Source: an uncultured Aeromonadales bacterium
GTDB lineage: Bacteria > Pseudomonadota > Gammaproteobacteria > Enterobacterales > Succinivibrionaceae
DNA length: 64,000 nt
NCBI GenBank assembly: GCA_902782145.1
Contig: CACZLZ010000004.1
Coordinates: 62,001 to 126,000 of the forward strand
Direction of reading: 5' to 3'
The notes beneath the pieces are model-generated. The model saw nothing but the letters and a program-made list of their open reading frames with translations, had not been told where the DNA came from and ran no database searches. Of the stretch, positions 8,279 to 18,074 are shown piece by piece. The position numbers were made by a program, and so were the translations under genes. Position 1 is the first letter of the stretch, and each line of letters begins with the position of its first letter.

Positions 8279-9499
8279 TCAGGCCTTGCGGTTGCTGGCG
8301 TTGATGGCTCGGATGCGGCTGGGCAGAGAATACAGGCGGATGAAGCCGTCTGCATGGCTCTGATCGAAGACGTCATCCTCACCGAAGGTGCAGAAGTCCA
8401 CATTGAACAGGCTGTTGGAGGACCGCTTCTGGACGGCGGTGACGGAGCCCTTATAAAGCTTCAGCACCACTTCGCCGGACAGATCCTCGGCAATGGCGTT
8501 GGCCGATGCCAGGATAGCCTTGCACAGGGGGGTGAACCAGCGGCCGTCATAAACCAGCTGGGCAAACTCCAGGCCCAGACGCTCCCGCCAGTTGCGGGTG
8601 GTCTTGTCCAGGATCAGTTCCTCCACTGCCCTGAGGGCGGCCATCATCACGGTGCCGCCGGGAGTTTCATAGCAGCCCCGGGACTTCATGCCCACCAGGC
8701 GGTTCTCGGTGATGTCCACCCGGCCCACGCCGTGCTTGGCGGCGATGTCGTTCAGGGTGGCCAGACACTGGTAGGCGGAAAGTTCCTTGCCGTTGACGGC
8801 CACGATCTCGCCCTTCTCGATCTTCACGGAGACCATTTCTGCCTGATCCGGAGCCTTTTCCGGATCCACGGTCCAGGTCCACACATTCTCGGAGGCCCGG
8901 TTCCAGGTGTCCTCCAGCTCACCGCCCTCGGTGGAGATGTGCCATGCGTTGGCGTCACGGCTGTAGATCTTCTTCAGGGTGGCCTTGCAGGGGATGTGGC
9001 GCTCAGCCAGATAATTCAGCAGATCCTCACGGGAGCGCATCTTCCATATACGCCAGGGGGCGATGACCTGTAGCTGGGGAGCCAGGGCAGCCACGGCGCC
9101 CTCAAAGCGCACCTGATCGTTGCCCTTGCCGGTGCAGCCGTGGGAGACGGCCTGGGCGCCCTCCTCCAGAGCGACCTCCACCATGGCCTTGGCAATGACC
9201 GGACGGGCCATGGAGGTGCCCAGAAGGTAGGATCCCTCATACACGGCACCGGTCTTCAGGGTGGGATAAACGTAGTTCTTGACGAAATCCTCCCGCAGAT
9301 CCCGGATCACGCACTTGCTGGCGCCGGACTGGATGGCCTTCTGCTCAATGCCCTCCAGATCGCTACGCTCCTGGCCGACGTCAGCCACAAAGCACACCAC
9401 CTCACAGTTGTTGTAGTTCTCCTTGAGCCAGGGCACGATGGATGAAGTGTCCAGCCCGCCGGAATAGGCGAGAACAACCTTTTTGATCTCTTCTGCCAT
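8279..9499 (-). CDS. argG: Argininosuccinate synthase
   Basis: 406 residues, [25 protein letters not shown]. The [10 protein letters not shown]-loop of N-type ATP pyrophosphatases binds ATP. Later motifs include [13 protein letters not shown] and the substrate-binding [10 protein letters not shown] segment. The enzyme joins citrulline and aspartate to give argininosuccinate in the cytosol. Length and motifs are those of the ~400-residue bacterial class, not the ~447-residue E. coli type. It follows argF after 25 bases and ends in the terminator at 8216-8232, so it is the last gene of argCBFG here. Confidence 0.97.
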   Translation of the reverse strand: MAEEIKKVVLAYSGGLDTSSIVPWLKENYNNCEVVCFVADVGQERSDLEGIEQKAIQSGASKCVIRDLREDFVKNYVYPTLKTGAVYEGSYLLGTSMARPVIAKAMVEVALEEGAQAVSHGCTGKGNDQVRFEGAVAALAPQLQVIAPWRIWKMRSREDLLNYLAERHIPCKATLKKIYSRDANAWHISTEGGELEDTWNRASENVWTWTVDPEKAPDQAEMVSVKIEKGEIVAVNGKELSAYQCLATLNDIAAKHGVGRVDITENRLVGMKSRGCYETPGGTVMMAALRAVEELILDKTTRNWRERLGLEFAQLVYDGRWFTPLCKAILASANAIAEDLSGEVVLKLYKGSVTAVQKRSSNSLFNVDFCTFGEDDVFDQSHADGFIRLYSLPSRIRAINASNRKA

Positions 9500-9524
9500 A
9501 ACAGCATTCCCCTCAAAATAAAGA

Positions 9525-10442
9525 CTAATCGCGTTTCTGGTTAACCAGGGTGGCCATCACAGCCATCTGGGCATGAAGCCGGTTCTCGGCCTCATCGTAA
9601 ACAATGGACCATGGGCCGTCCATGACCTCATCGGTGATCTCATATCCCCGGTGGGCCGGCTGACAGTGGAGCACATGCCTGATACCGGTGTCCTCCAGCA
9701 GCTGCCGGTTCACCTGGTAGGGCATGAACTTGCTGCGCACCACGTCCAGGGGGGTGTTGTCCCCCATGGACACCCAGGTGTCGGTGTAGGCGATGTCAAA
9801 GCCCCGGACATCCGCCACCTGATCGGTGACCGCCAGCTTGGCCCCGGACTTCCGGGCGATGTCGGCGGCGATATTGAAAATGGCCGCATCCGGGCCTTCG
9901 CCCCGGGGGCACACCGCCGTCACCGTGGAGCCCAGGATGGCACCGGTGATGAGCAGGGAATGGGTCATGTTGTTGCCGTCGCCGAAATAGGCCAGTTTGA
10001 CCTTGGTGACGTCGTCATAATGCTCCATCACCGTCATGTAGTCTGCCAGCACCTGGCAGGGATGGTACAGATTGCACAGGGCGTTGATCACCGGCACCGA
10101 TCCGTGGCGGCTCAGCTCCAGGAGGGTGTTGTGATCGTACACCCGGGCCACAATGCCGTCGCACCAGCGGGACAGGTTCCGGGCATAGTCCTTGATGGAC
10201 TCCCTCTGCCCCATGACGCCGTTCTGCTGATCCATGTACACCGCATGGGCACCCAGGCGGTAGGCGCCCACGTCGAAGGTGACCCTGGTGCGCAGGGACT
10301 GCTTCTCAAACAGGGTGACGATGCTCTTGCCCTCCAGGGTGGTCCGGAACTTCTCCGGCTCGGCCTTCATGGCCATGCCCAGGTGGATCATCTCCAGAAC
10401 CTCATCTCTGGAGAATTCAGTGGTGTTTAGTAGATGACGCAT
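9525..10442 (-). CDS. argF: Ornithine carbamoyltransferase
   Basis: 305 residues. Transfers the carbamoyl group to ornithine to give citrulline. The carbamoyl-phosphate loop reads FEKQSLRTR (residues 45-53; many family members have STRTR), and the ornithine-side SMG loop is present in [11 protein letters not shown], which supports ornithine rather than aspartate as substrate. The active-site cysteine motif, usually HCLP, reads HCQP (259-262), an uncommon change next to the catalytic Cys. It is the third gene of argCBFG, 12 bases after argB. An acetyl- or succinyl-ornithine enzyme is less likely given the SMG loop and the presence of argE. Confidence 0.93.
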   Translation of the reverse strand: MRHLLNTTEFSRDEVLEMIHLGMAMKAEPEKFRTTLEGKSIVTLFEKQSLRTRVTFDVGAYRLGAHAVYMDQQNGVMGQRESIKDYARNLSRWCDGIVARVYDHNTLLELSRHGSVPVINALCNLYHPCQVLADYMTVMEHYDDVTKVKLAYFGDGNNMTHSLLITGAILGSTVTAVCPRGEGPDAAIFNIAADIARKSGAKLAVTDQVADVRGFDIAYTDTWVSMGDNTPLDVVRSKFMPYQVNRQLLEDTGIRHVLHCQPAHRGYEITDEVMDGPWSIVYDEAENRLHAQMAVMATLVNQKRD

Positions 10443-10454
10443 ATGTTGTTCTCG

Positions 10455-11237
10455 TTACTCAGCAATTACTCTGGTGCCGATGGACTGTCCGGAGATCAGG
10501 CTGCTGAGCTTCTCCGGCTCCTTCCATCCCGCAACCGACACTGCCCGACCCATGGTCCGGGAGGCCTCCAGGGCGGCCCGGACCTTGACTTCCATGCCGC
10601 CGGTGATGACCCCGTCCCCAATCAGCTGGGCGGCCGAAGCGGAATTCATTTCCGGAATAAGCCGACCCTCCCGATCCAGGATCCCCTCCACATCGGAGAG
10701 TAGGGCCAGATCCGCATTCAGGGACACGGCAATGGAGGTGGCAGCCTGATCGGCGTTCACATTCATGAGTTCCCCGCCAGCGGTGATGCCAATAGAGCTG
10801 ATCACCGGCATGAAGCCGCTGTCCAGAAGCAGCTTGAGGAGCCGGGGATCCCCGGGGGCGGCGGAGCCCACGCAGCCCAGCTCCGGATCAGTCTGGGTCA
10901 CGGCGCAGATCCCGCCGTCACCCAGGGAAATACCCACCGCCGGCATGGCATACTGCACAGCCTTGGCGGTCATCAGCCGGTTGGCGGTGCCCGCCAGGGC
11001 GCCGGCGATGTAGTGCATATGCTCCCGGGGAGTTATCCTGAGGCCGTTCTTCTTCTGGCTTTTCAGCCCCAGGCCCTTCAGCAGATCATCCACCAGGCAA
11101 CCGCCGCCATGAACCAGCACCAGGGAGCGGTTGGCCTGCTTCCGGTACAGGGAGAGGCCGTCAAAAAGGGCGTTCAGGGAGGAGTCGCTCTCGATCAGGG
11201 CTCCGCCCAGTTTGATAACCAGGGGGGAGGCGGTCAT
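10455..11237 (-). CDS. argB: N-acetylglutamate kinase
   Basis: 260 residues, amino-acid kinase fold. Glycine-rich phosphate loops VIKLGGALIE (N-terminal Lys-Gly-Gly) and LVHGGGCLVDD are visible, as are SIGITAGGELMNVNADQAA and the conserved Lys region GGMEVKVRAALEA near the end. Phosphorylates N-acetylglutamate, the second step of the pathway. The length matches the short enterobacterial class (~258) that lacks the N-terminal helix needed for arginine feedback inhibition. Its ATG overlaps the argC stop by 4 bases. Confidence 0.96.
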   Translation of the reverse strand: MTASPLVIKLGGALIESDSSLNALFDGLSLYRKQANRSLVLVHGGGCLVDDLLKGLGLKSQKKNGLRITPREHMHYIAGALAGTANRLMTAKAVQYAMPAVGISLGDGGICAVTQTDPELGCVGSAAPGDPRLLKLLLDSGFMPVISSIGITAGGELMNVNADQAATSIAVSLNADLALLSDVEGILDREGRLIPEMNSASAAQLIGDGVITGGMEVKVRAALEASRTMGRAVSVAGWKEPEKLSSLISGQSIGTRVIAE

Positions 11238-12289
11238 GCTTTAACTCCTTCTGCGGCGGGCAGGAGACCCAGGGTCTCCTCAAAGCCCAGGCTGATGTTG
11301 ATGCACTGCAGCGCCTGTCCGGCGGCACCCTTCACCAGGTTGTCGATGGCAGAGCAAACGATGAGCATGTCATCCTCACGCTGCCAGTGGAGATCCACAT
11401 AGGGGGTGTTCTCCACCCCGGCAATGGAAGGCCACTGATCCAGGATCCGCACCAGGCGGCAGCCCTCGTAGGACTTCCGGTAGGCCTGCTCAACGGCGCT
11501 GTCGGTGGCACCGTCTGCCAGCTGCACATAAATGGTGGCCAGGATCCCCCGCTTGAAATTGCCCAGATGGGGCTGGAACAGCACCTTCTGGCCCAGATGA
11601 TGACTGATCTCCGGACGGTGGCGGTGAGTGAACACCCCGTAGGGGTTGAGGCTCACCTCGCAGAAACTGTTGGACACCGCGGCCTTGCGCCCGGCTCCGG
11701 ACACGCCGGACACCGCATTGATCACCGGCATGGAGTCCCGGCGGATCAGGCCTGCATTGAACAAGGGCTTCAGTGCGGTGAGGGAAGCAGTGGGATAACA
11801 GCCGGCCACAGCCACCAGGGACGCCTTCCTAATGGCCTCCCGGTTCCATTCCGCCAGACCATAGACCGCCGAGGCCAGCCAGTCCGTGCGGGTGTGGGTG
11901 AAGCCGTAGTATTTCTCATAGAAAGCGGGATCGTTCACCCGGTAGGCGCCGGACAGATCAAACACCTTCTTGCTGGCATCGGTGATGAAGTCGGGGGCAA
12001 TGCGCATGCTCACATCATGGGCAGTGCACAGGCAAACAATGTCGGCGTTCCTCTTGATCTCCTCCAGGGCGGCGCCGTCATCCCCCAGGGGGGTGAGGGG
12101 CAGATCCACGATCCCGGTGTGCTTCGGATACAGGGAAGAGAGCTTCCGCCCGGCGTCCTTGGACGCGCCGGACACATACAGTCCGGAGAGCTCAAGTCCG
12201 GGATGCCCCGCTACCAGAGCCGAAAGCTCGGCGCCTGCATAGCCGCTGGCTCCGATGACTGCTACCTTTGATCTGTTCGATCTGTTCAT
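11234..12289 (-). CDS. argC: N-acetyl-gamma-glutamyl-phosphate reductase
   Basis: 351 residues from the ATG at 12289 (MNRSNRSKVAVIGASGYAGAEL); an ATG at 12313 has no better ribosome site, so the exact start is uncertain. The Rossmann GASGYAGAEL binds NADPH. The catalytic cysteine lies in VAVAGCYPTASL, and the FTHRHRPEISHHLG segment carries the active-site histidine region. Reduces acetylglutamyl phosphate to the semialdehyde. First gene of argCBFG, overlapping argB, and divergent from argE as in E. coli argECBH. Confidence 0.96.
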   Translation of the reverse strand: MNRSNRSKVAVIGASGYAGAELSALVAGHPGLELSGLYVSGASKDAGRKLSSLYPKHTGIVDLPLTPLGDDGAALEEIKRNADIVCLCTAHDVSMRIAPDFITDASKKVFDLSGAYRVNDPAFYEKYYGFTHTRTDWLASAVYGLAEWNREAIRKASLVAVAGCYPTASLTALKPLFNAGLIRRDSMPVINAVSGVSGAGRKAAVSNSFCEVSLNPYGVFTHRHRPEISHHLGQKVLFQPHLGNFKRGILATIYVQLADGATDSAVEQAYRKSYEGCRLVRILDQWPSIAGVENTPYVDLHWQREDDMLIVCSAIDNLVKGAAGQALQCINISLGFEETLGLLPAAEGVKA

Positions 12290-12626
12290 GCTGTTGAATT
12301 TCCGAGTTGACATGCTGTGTTGTGAATATGATAAGGCGCTATTATGCCACAGTTTGCCCGGAGGCTGCGCAGAAAACAGCCCGCCGGGGGCACAAATATC
12401 CGCCCTTACGGACTGAATTGTAACCGTCACCCAATAATTATGCAACTTTACTGCATAAATATATACACGCTCTGCCCTGCGGTCCGGGACCCGGGCTGGG
12501 GTACAATAGGATCAGTCGCCGGGATCTGAGACATGAGCCATAAGCCCGGGACTCCAGCCGGCGGCAGCACCGGAAAACTGACAGACAATCTGGGAACAAC
12601 AGAGCAACAAGGAAGGAGGGCCCCCC
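12290..12626. other. Divergent argC/argE control region
   Basis: 337 bases. The stretch 12431-12468 is A+T-rich with the operator-like dyad listed separately. A TACAAT hexamer at 12501-12506 could be the -10 of argE, though no good -35 is seen. An AAGGAAGGAGG ribosome site for argE precedes 12627. No other gene is visible. Confidence 0.55.
12438..12468. promoter_or_regulatory. Candidate ArgR operator between argC and argE
   Basis: TTATGCA (12438-12444) and TGCATAA (12452-12458) form a perfect dyad with a 7-base spacer. Overlapping it, TGCATAAATATATACA resembles an ARG box (consensus wnTGAATwwwwATTCAnw). E. coli places ArgR boxes in the same divergent position. The assignment rests on position and partial consensus only. 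Confidence 0.5.
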
Positions 12627-13781
12627 ATGGACAAGGGCTATTTTGAAAACCTACTCGGGAAGATCATTGCCACCGTCACGGTGAGCAGCGAGGATCCCGC
12701 CGCCGATCGGAGCAACAGCCCCTTACTGGATCTCCTGGAGCAGGAGGCGGGGGCACTGGGCGGGATCTGCCGGCGCCAGAAGGTGACCGCCGCCCGGAAC
12801 AAGGAGAACCTGCTCATCCGCTTGGGCCCGGATCTCCCGGGAGGGCTGCTGCTCTCCGGCCACACAGACACCGTGCCCTGCGATCCGGAGCTGTGGCACA
12901 CCGATCCCTTCACCCTGGCAGAGGATCAGATGAACTACTACGGACTGGGGGTGATTGACATGAAGGGCTTCTTCGCCCATGTGCTCACCGCCTTCCGGGA
13001 GGCGTACCAGGCCGGGGATCTGAAAAAGCCCCTCCACATCCTGGCCACCGCCGATGAGGAGACCACCATGGCCGGCGCCGCATTCTTCGCCGATCACGCC
13101 AGCATCGCCCCGGAGGCGGTGCTCATCGGGGAGCCCACCTCCCTGGTGCCGGTGTTCCGCCACAAGGGGTATATGGCATACCGGGTGGAGGTGGAGGGCA
13201 AAACCGGCCACAGCTCTGATCCGGAGGCGGGGCTCAACGCCATTGGCATTGTCAGCGGGATCATCACCGCCCTCACCGATCTGGCAGAGGATCTCAAGAA
13301 GAACTTCCGGGACAGCAGTTTCAGAGTGGATCACCCGACCCTGAACCTGGGCTCCATCCGGGGCGGGGACGCCCCCAACCGGATCTGCGCCCACTGCGAG
13401 CTGGTGCTGGACATGCGCCCGGCGGGAGAGGCCACTCCGGAGGTGCTGGATCATCTGCTGCGGGAGAGGGTGGCCCTGGGTGCCGGGGAGCACCGGGACC
13501 GGATCAGGGTGACCGAGCTCTACCCGCCCATCCCCCCCTTCAACGGCAGCGCAGACAACGATCTGGTGATCCGGACGGAAGAGCTGAGCGGCCGGAAGGC
13601 CTCGGCGGTGAACTACAGCACCGAGGCCTCATACCTGTCCCGTCTCGGGGTGCCTGCCGTGGTCTGCGGTGCCGGGGACATTGCCCACGCCCACCAGGCC
13701 GATGAGAAACTACCCAAAAAGGAGATCCCGGAATACCGCCGGATCCTGCAGGATCTGATCCGGGAGTACTGCCTCCGCTGA
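12627..13781 (+). CDS. argE: Acetylornithine deacetylase
   Basis: 384 residues, M20 zinc peptidase family, with a strong AAGGAAGGAGG ribosome site. Metal-binding motifs: SGHTDTVP (first His), YGLGVIDMKGF (bridging Asp), TADEETTMAGA (general-base and metal Glu pair), and a late His in GAGDIAHAHQADE. Removes acetate from N-acetylornithine to give ornithine, so this organism uses the linear pathway. One of only two intact plus-strand genes here, transcribed away from argC and converging on nudE. Confidence 0.95.
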   Translation: MDKGYFENLLGKIIATVTVSSEDPAADRSNSPLLDLLEQEAGALGGICRRQKVTAARNKENLLIRLGPDLPGGLLLSGHTDTVPCDPELWHTDPFTLAEDQMNYYGLGVIDMKGFFAHVLTAFREAYQAGDLKKPLHILATADEETTMAGAAFFADHASIAPEAVLIGEPTSLVPVFRHKGYMAYRVEVEGKTGHSSDPEAGLNAIGIVSGIITALTDLAEDLKKNFRDSSFRVDHPTLNLGSIRGGDAPNRICAHCELVLDMRPAGEATPEVLDHLLRERVALGAGEHRDRIRVTELYPPIPPFNGSADNDLVIRTEELSGRKASAVNYSTEASYLSRLGVPAVVCGAGDIAHAHQADEKLPKKEIPEYRRILQDLIREYCLR

Positions 13782-13799
13782 TCCCGGGGACTCCCGGGA
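13782..13799 (+). terminator. Hairpin immediately after argE
   Basis: TCCCGGG/CCCGGGA with a GACT loop starts at the base after the argE stop. There is no T-run, so termination is uncertain. The rest of 13800-14040 shows no recognisable feature. Confidence 0.35.
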
Positions 13800-14040
13800 G
13801 AGGCTGGTGCTGGAGGAATTCCGCGCAAGGGCGGATGGGAAAAAGGGAGTGCGCAGAGGGGAGCATAAGGAGCACAAAAGGGGAGCCGGGCGCTCATAAG
13901 GCGGCAGGCTCCATCAGGATCCGGTGAGTCACCGGAAAAGCCCGGACGGCAAGAAGATCCGCGAGGAACAATGGCCGTGCCGGACAGGATGGCCGATTCA
14001 GCAGCCCTGTGGTGATGGTGAGGACTGAAGACAGACGGGA

Positions 14041-14589
14041 TCAGCGCCAGCCCTTCAGTTGCATGGCGGCCGCCAGGGCGGCAAGACACCGGGCTTCCCG
14101 GAAGGCGGGATCCAGCAGCAGTGCTGACATGTCACCCAGAGGCCGCCATATCTTCTCCACCGGCTCCGGCTCGTCTCCGGTGTCCAAAGGATCCCAGATG
14201 AGATCCTCCGCCAGCACCAGATCAATGTCTGCGGCAAAGAAGGAGGGAGCAGAATTCACCCGGCGGAGATAGGTGTAGGTGCCGCCCCGGTAGCCGGTCT
14301 CCTCCCTCAGCTCCCGCTCAGCTGTCTGGCGCCAGTCCTCCCCCGCCTCCGACCGGCCCTTGGGAAAGCCCAGCTCATAGGAATGGGTGCCGGCGCAGTA
14401 CTCCCGAATCAGCAGCAGCTGATCCCCCAGCACAGGCACCACCATCACCGCCCCGCCGCTGTCACCAGCCATGCGCTCATAATAGCGGCGCTGGCCGTTG
14501 GCAAACTCCAGGTGCAGGCGCTCAATGCGGAAGTGCTCCGTGCTCACGGTCACCTCCGTACCCAGGATCTCCGGAAGACGGTCAAACAT
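14041..14589 (-). CDS. nudE: Nudix hydrolase NudE (ADP-ribose/NADH-type substrates)
   Basis: 182 residues. The Nudix box is complete: G-RSEAG-E-DWRQTAE-REL-REETGY fits GX5EX7REUXEEXGU. Flanking segments (FRIERLHLEFANGQRRYYERM, LLIREYCAGTHSYELGFPKG, GDEPEPVEKIWRPLGDM) follow E. coli NudE closely. NudE hydrolyses ADP-ribose, NADH and Ap2A-type compounds. It is last in the gsp operon, overlapping gspN by one base; nudE next to gspN is a recurring arrangement in Vibrio-like genomes. Confidence 0.93.
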   Translation of the reverse strand: MFDRLPEILGTEVTVSTEHFRIERLHLEFANGQRRYYERMAGDSGGAVMVVPVLGDQLLLIREYCAGTHSYELGFPKGRSEAGEDWRQTAERELREETGYRGGTYTYLRRVNSAPSFFAADIDLVLAEDLIWDPLDTGDEPEPVEKIWRPLGDMSALLLDPAFREARCLAALAAAMQLKGWR

Positions 14590-15395
14590 CAGTAGGTGAA
14601 CTTGCCCTGGTAGTTGATCTCAAAGGTGCCGGTGCTGTTGGGCTGACCCATCATCTGCAGCAGGGAGCGGATCTCCGCGCCCTTGGCAGGACTGGGCTTG
14701 GCAAAGGCCTTGACCCGGTACAGCCGCTCCTTCATGTCATATTCCAGGTTGCCGTCAATGGAGAAATAAGGGTTCTCCTGCTTGAGCTTGGCAATGAACA
14801 GACCGTTGCGGCAGCTCATGGACAGGACCCCGTCACCCAGAGCGAAGTTCCCCAGGGGGGTGGACACATCCAGGCCAGTCAGATCAATGTTGCCGGAGAC
14901 CATCTTCTTGCACCTGCTGGCGCTGAACACCGCATTGGAGATACTCAGGCTGATGTTCCCGGTCACGTCCACCGGCAAGTTATACTTGGTGTACCGGAGG
15001 AAGTTGGGAATGGAAATGCCCAGGTGCAGGCCAGAGACATTCACATCCCCGTTCTGGTAGCTGATGTCGGTCTTTCCGGTGAGCCCCTTGGGATCGGCGA
15101 ACTTCAGGGTGTAGGTGCCGGTGAGCAGCCCGATGAGGGAGGTGCTCCAGCGGATGTTGTTGTATTCATATTTGTCCACATGCAGGACCTTGGCGCCGCC
15201 GTCCACCGCCCTGCCGGAGACCCCCTCCAGGTACACCCCCTTGGGCAGATCAATCTTGGCCAGCACCTTGGAGGCGGGAGCCTGGTACACCAGGCAGATC
15301 AGAAAGGCCAGCAGGAAGATCACCCCCATGATGATCAGCTGGTACCTGAGCTTCAGAGGCTTGATCTGCTTCAGCTGGCTGGTTATGGGCTTCAT
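14589..15395 (-). CDS. gspN: Type II secretion protein N
   Basis: 268 residues, one N-terminal membrane segment (YQLIIMGVIFLLAFLICLVY, about residues 18-37), the rest periplasmic. Features such as YQAPASKVLAKIDLPKGVYLEGVSG and LIGLLTGTYTLKF fit the GspN/PulN family, an accessory inner-membrane subunit absent from many systems. The position after gspM (4-base overlap) and before nudE supports the call. Confidence 0.88.
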   Translation of the reverse strand: MKPITSQLKQIKPLKLRYQLIIMGVIFLLAFLICLVYQAPASKVLAKIDLPKGVYLEGVSGRAVDGGAKVLHVDKYEYNNIRWSTSLIGLLTGTYTLKFADPKGLTGKTDISYQNGDVNVSGLHLGISIPNFLRYTKYNLPVDVTGNISLSISNAVFSASRCKKMVSGNIDLTGLDVSTPLGNFALGDGVLSMSCRNGLFIAKLKQENPYFSIDGNLEYDMKERLYRVKAFAKPSPAKGAEIRSLLQMMGQPNSTGTFEINYQGKFTY

Positions 15396-15886
15396 TTCTT
15401 CTCATTCCTCCCCACGGTCAGCTTGCGCACCCGGATGGTGTTGTTGTCCCCGGGCTCAATCTCAATGGACTGGGTGAACACGGCATACTTCTTCTCCAGT
15501 TCATTGAGGAAGTAGAACAGCGTCACCGTGTCGGTGGTGCCCACCTCGATGTTGGCGGACTCTCCGGAGCGGTTGATCTTGCTCACCTTCAGGCCGTAGT
15601 CCTTGGACACCCGGTCAATGGCCTTCTCCAGAGAGGCGGTGCGGTCAGCATTCTCCTGCTGTCCCTTCCCCTGCCCCGAGGGAACATAGGCACTGATGGT
15701 CTGGTAGTCCCGGACCATCCGGGCATTGGCTGACTCCAGGGTTTCCACCTTGTTCTGCAGGGGGCGCACCATCAGCACATAGAGGAGGAACAGCATGGCA
15801 ATGCCGCCCACGGCCATGGCCACATGCTGCTCCCGGGGATCCAGGGAGTCCCAGAAATCCCGCACCTTTCTCACATATTCGTTCAT
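15392..15886 (-). CDS. gspM: Type II secretion protein M
   Basis: 164 residues: short cytoplasmic N-terminus (WDSLDPREQHVAMAVG), one membrane segment (about 24-42), then a coiled-coil and a ferredoxin-like periplasmic domain. DPRE(Q/R) before the membrane segment is typical of GspM. It pairs with GspL in the inner-membrane platform. It overlaps gspL and gspN by 4 bases each. Confidence 0.92.
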   Translation of the reverse strand: MNEYVRKVRDFWDSLDPREQHVAMAVGGIAMLFLLYVLMVRPLQNKVETLESANARMVRDYQTISAYVPSGQGKGQQENADRTASLEKAIDRVSKDYGLKVSKINRSGESANIEVGTTDTVTLFYFLNELEKKYAVFTQSIEIEPGDNNTIRVRKLTVGRNEKK

Positions 15887-17064
15887 GAGCCTGACTCCTC
15901 AACAGTGAGCATGGCAGTGTTCACGTCCTTGTCGGATCTGATCTCGCTGATGTCAGCGGAATATCCCCGGCCGTTCAGGGCATCCTTCAGCCCCTCCACA
16001 TCATCAAACTCCCGGTAGGAGAGCTTGAAGTGGTACTGCCGCCGGCGGTCGTCATAGGAGAAGTTCAGCAGGGAGGTCTTGGGGGTGAAACTGCCCAGCA
16101 TTTCCCCCAGGCGCTTGACGAAGCTCTCCTCCAGCTCCGCATCCCCGCTCTGGTTGGTCAGCTGCTTAAACTGGGCCATGGGGTTCACCACCTTGTTCAC
16201 CATGGGGAACTTCTGCTTGAACACCTTCACCAGATCCTCCTTCAGGTGCTTGCCCTCGGCGGAGTACTGGAAGAAATTGCTGATCAGGGTGGCGTAGTAC
16301 ACCACGAAGATCGCCAGGAGCACCACCGCCACCTTGAGCCAGGGGCGGATCACCGTGTTCATCATGAAGTTCCGGTGCTGGGCCCGCTGGGCATCACTCA
16401 GGGTGATGTGGCAGTTCAGGGCACCGAAGGCCATGCTGGCCATGGGCATGAGCACATAGGCCTCGTCCTTCTCAGCGTCCATGGGAAACTCCGACAGGCA
16501 GTGGAAGCTGGGCGGAGCCGCCTGGGCGCGGAAGTACTTCAGGGCCAGGGACTGGTTCAGGCACATGCCGCTGTACTGGGCGGTGCGGAACACAAACTCG
16601 CCGGCCAGGTTGATCACCGTGACCTTCCCTTCCTGGTAGGGGAGGGTGAAGATATCCACCAGCATCTTGCTGGGCAGCAGGCCGTAGTGGCCCAGCACCG
16701 ACTGGACCCACTGCTGGTAGGACTTGTCACAGGCCATGATATCCACATCCCGTCCCTGGATGTTCAGCACTGTGACCTCCAGATCATCCACATCCGAAGC
16801 CACCTCGCTCTCGATCATGTAGGGGATGGATCCCTTCATGCTGGGATTGAATCTCTTGGGATAGGTGATGGTCTTGAAGAAGAAGTTGTTGCCTGCCAGG
16901 AGCACAATCAGATCCAGCTTGAAGTAGGCAGTGAGCATCTGGATCTCCGCAGTGTTCCTGAGCACACCGCTTTCAATGACGCTCTCGTTGGTGTCCTCCA
17001 CCACGGCGTAGTTCACCGGGCTGTCATCCCCGGTGCCGAGCCTTATTATCAGATGCTGGCTCAT
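15883..17064 (-). CDS. gspL: Type II secretion protein L
   Basis: 393 residues. The N-terminal ~240 residues form the actin-like cytoplasmic domain that docks the GspE ATPase in known systems. A single membrane segment (WLKVAVVLLAIFVVYYATLI) and a C-terminal periplasmic ferredoxin-like domain follow. Start MSQHLIIRLG. Gene overlaps with gspK and gspM indicate coupled translation. Confidence 0.93.
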   Translation of the reverse strand: MSQHLIIRLGTGDDSPVNYAVVEDTNESVIESGVLRNTAEIQMLTAYFKLDLIVLLAGNNFFFKTITYPKRFNPSMKGSIPYMIESEVASDVDDLEVTVLNIQGRDVDIMACDKSYQQWVQSVLGHYGLLPSKMLVDIFTLPYQEGKVTVINLAGEFVFRTAQYSGMCLNQSLALKYFRAQAAPPSFHCLSEFPMDAEKDEAYVLMPMASMAFGALNCHITLSDAQRAQHRNFMMNTVIRPWLKVAVVLLAIFVVYYATLISNFFQYSAEGKHLKEDLVKVFKQKFPMVNKVVNPMAQFKQLTNQSGDAELEESFVKRLGEMLGSFTPKTSLLNFSYDDRRRQYHFKLSYREFDDVEGLKDALNGRGYSADISEIRSDKDVNTAMLTVEESGS

Positions 17065-18074
17065 TCAGCGCCTCCGTATTCCCTTTTGTATAAAATCGCC
17101 TCTTTGTTGTTGCGCACAAAGTAGGACAGAAAACTGCGGGTGAGTCCGTTGAACTCCACCTCGGTCTCAGCGTGGAAGTAGTTGGAGTTCACGGCCACCA
17201 CTCCGGAGATGAACCCCTTGGTCTTGTCGGTCATCATGCTGACCACCTGATCCTGGGACAGGAAATTGCTAGTGCTGGTCCAGCCCTCCCGGTCCCGCTC
17301 CCGGATCATCTCCAGGGCCACCTCCACGGTCATATAGTCATTCAGCATCACCGCCGCCAGCAGGGGAGCCTTGGCCTCGGTGAGGGTGTTCACATTCAGG
17401 TGCAGTTCATTGTTCTGCAGCACGCACACGAAAGGCCGGATCCGCCGGTAGATGGACGCGGTCATGCCCTTCACCGCCCGGATCTCGCTGACGCTGTACA
17501 GCTTGCCGTTGGGCAGTACAAAAGGGTACGGCAGGGACATGTAGTGGGCGTCCTCCGCCCCGTAGCGGGAGATCACGGTGTCGGTGTCCACCATGTCCGT
17601 TATGGAGTCCGCCACCGCCTCGGCCTCCGCCGGAGGGATCTCCATGTACTGCATCAGGCGCACCAGCACCTGCCGGGCAAGGTTGTACTTGGTCCCGGTC
17701 TCGTCGCTGATGTCATAGCCGTGGTTGGCCAGGGCATTGAGATTGAAGCAGGCGGCGTCGTCATGCACATAGGTGCTGATCACCCCGCCGTCAATGTCAT
17801 AGGATCGCCCCGAGGTGGCCCAGTACTGGCTCATGTTCACGGAGTTGGCATTGTCGGAGAAGTCCTGGTGCAGCACCCGGCGCACCAGAGCGTCAGAACT
17901 GTGCTGGTACCACTTGGCCTGGATCCCGTTGACAAAGTTGGCCGTGCGTAGGAACTCACTGTTGTAGCGCATGGTCATGTTGGTGGAGACAATGACCATC
18001 ACCGCCAGGATCAGAAGCACCACCAGCAGCGCCGATCCCCGCTGTCTTCCGGGATCAATCATAGTGCGGGACAT
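17061..18074 (-). CDS. gspK: Type II secretion minor pseudopilin K
   Basis: 337 residues from the ATG at 18074, favoured by a GGGAG site just upstream; it overlaps gspJ by 20 bases. Begins with a basic leader ending RQRG and the hydrophobic SALLVVLLILAVMVIVSTNM helix, a prepilin-like N-terminus without the usual E5, as normal for GspK. The large alpha domain inserted in the pilin fold fits the length. GspK caps the pseudopilus tip with GspI and GspJ. Confidence 0.93.
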   Translation of the reverse strand: MSRTMIDPGRQRGSALLVVLLILAVMVIVSTNMTMRYNSEFLRTANFVNGIQAKWYQHSSDALVRRVLHQDFSDNANSVNMSQYWATSGRSYDIDGGVISTYVHDDAACFNLNALANHGYDISDETGTKYNLARQVLVRLMQYMEIPPAEAEAVADSITDMVDTDTVISRYGAEDAHYMSLPYPFVLPNGKLYSVSEIRAVKGMTASIYRRIRPFVCVLQNNELHLNVNTLTEAKAPLLAAVMLNDYMTVEVALEMIRERDREGWTSTSNFLSQDQVVSMMTDKTKGFISGVVAVNSNYFHAETEVEFNGLTRSFLSYFVRNNKEAILYKREYGGAE

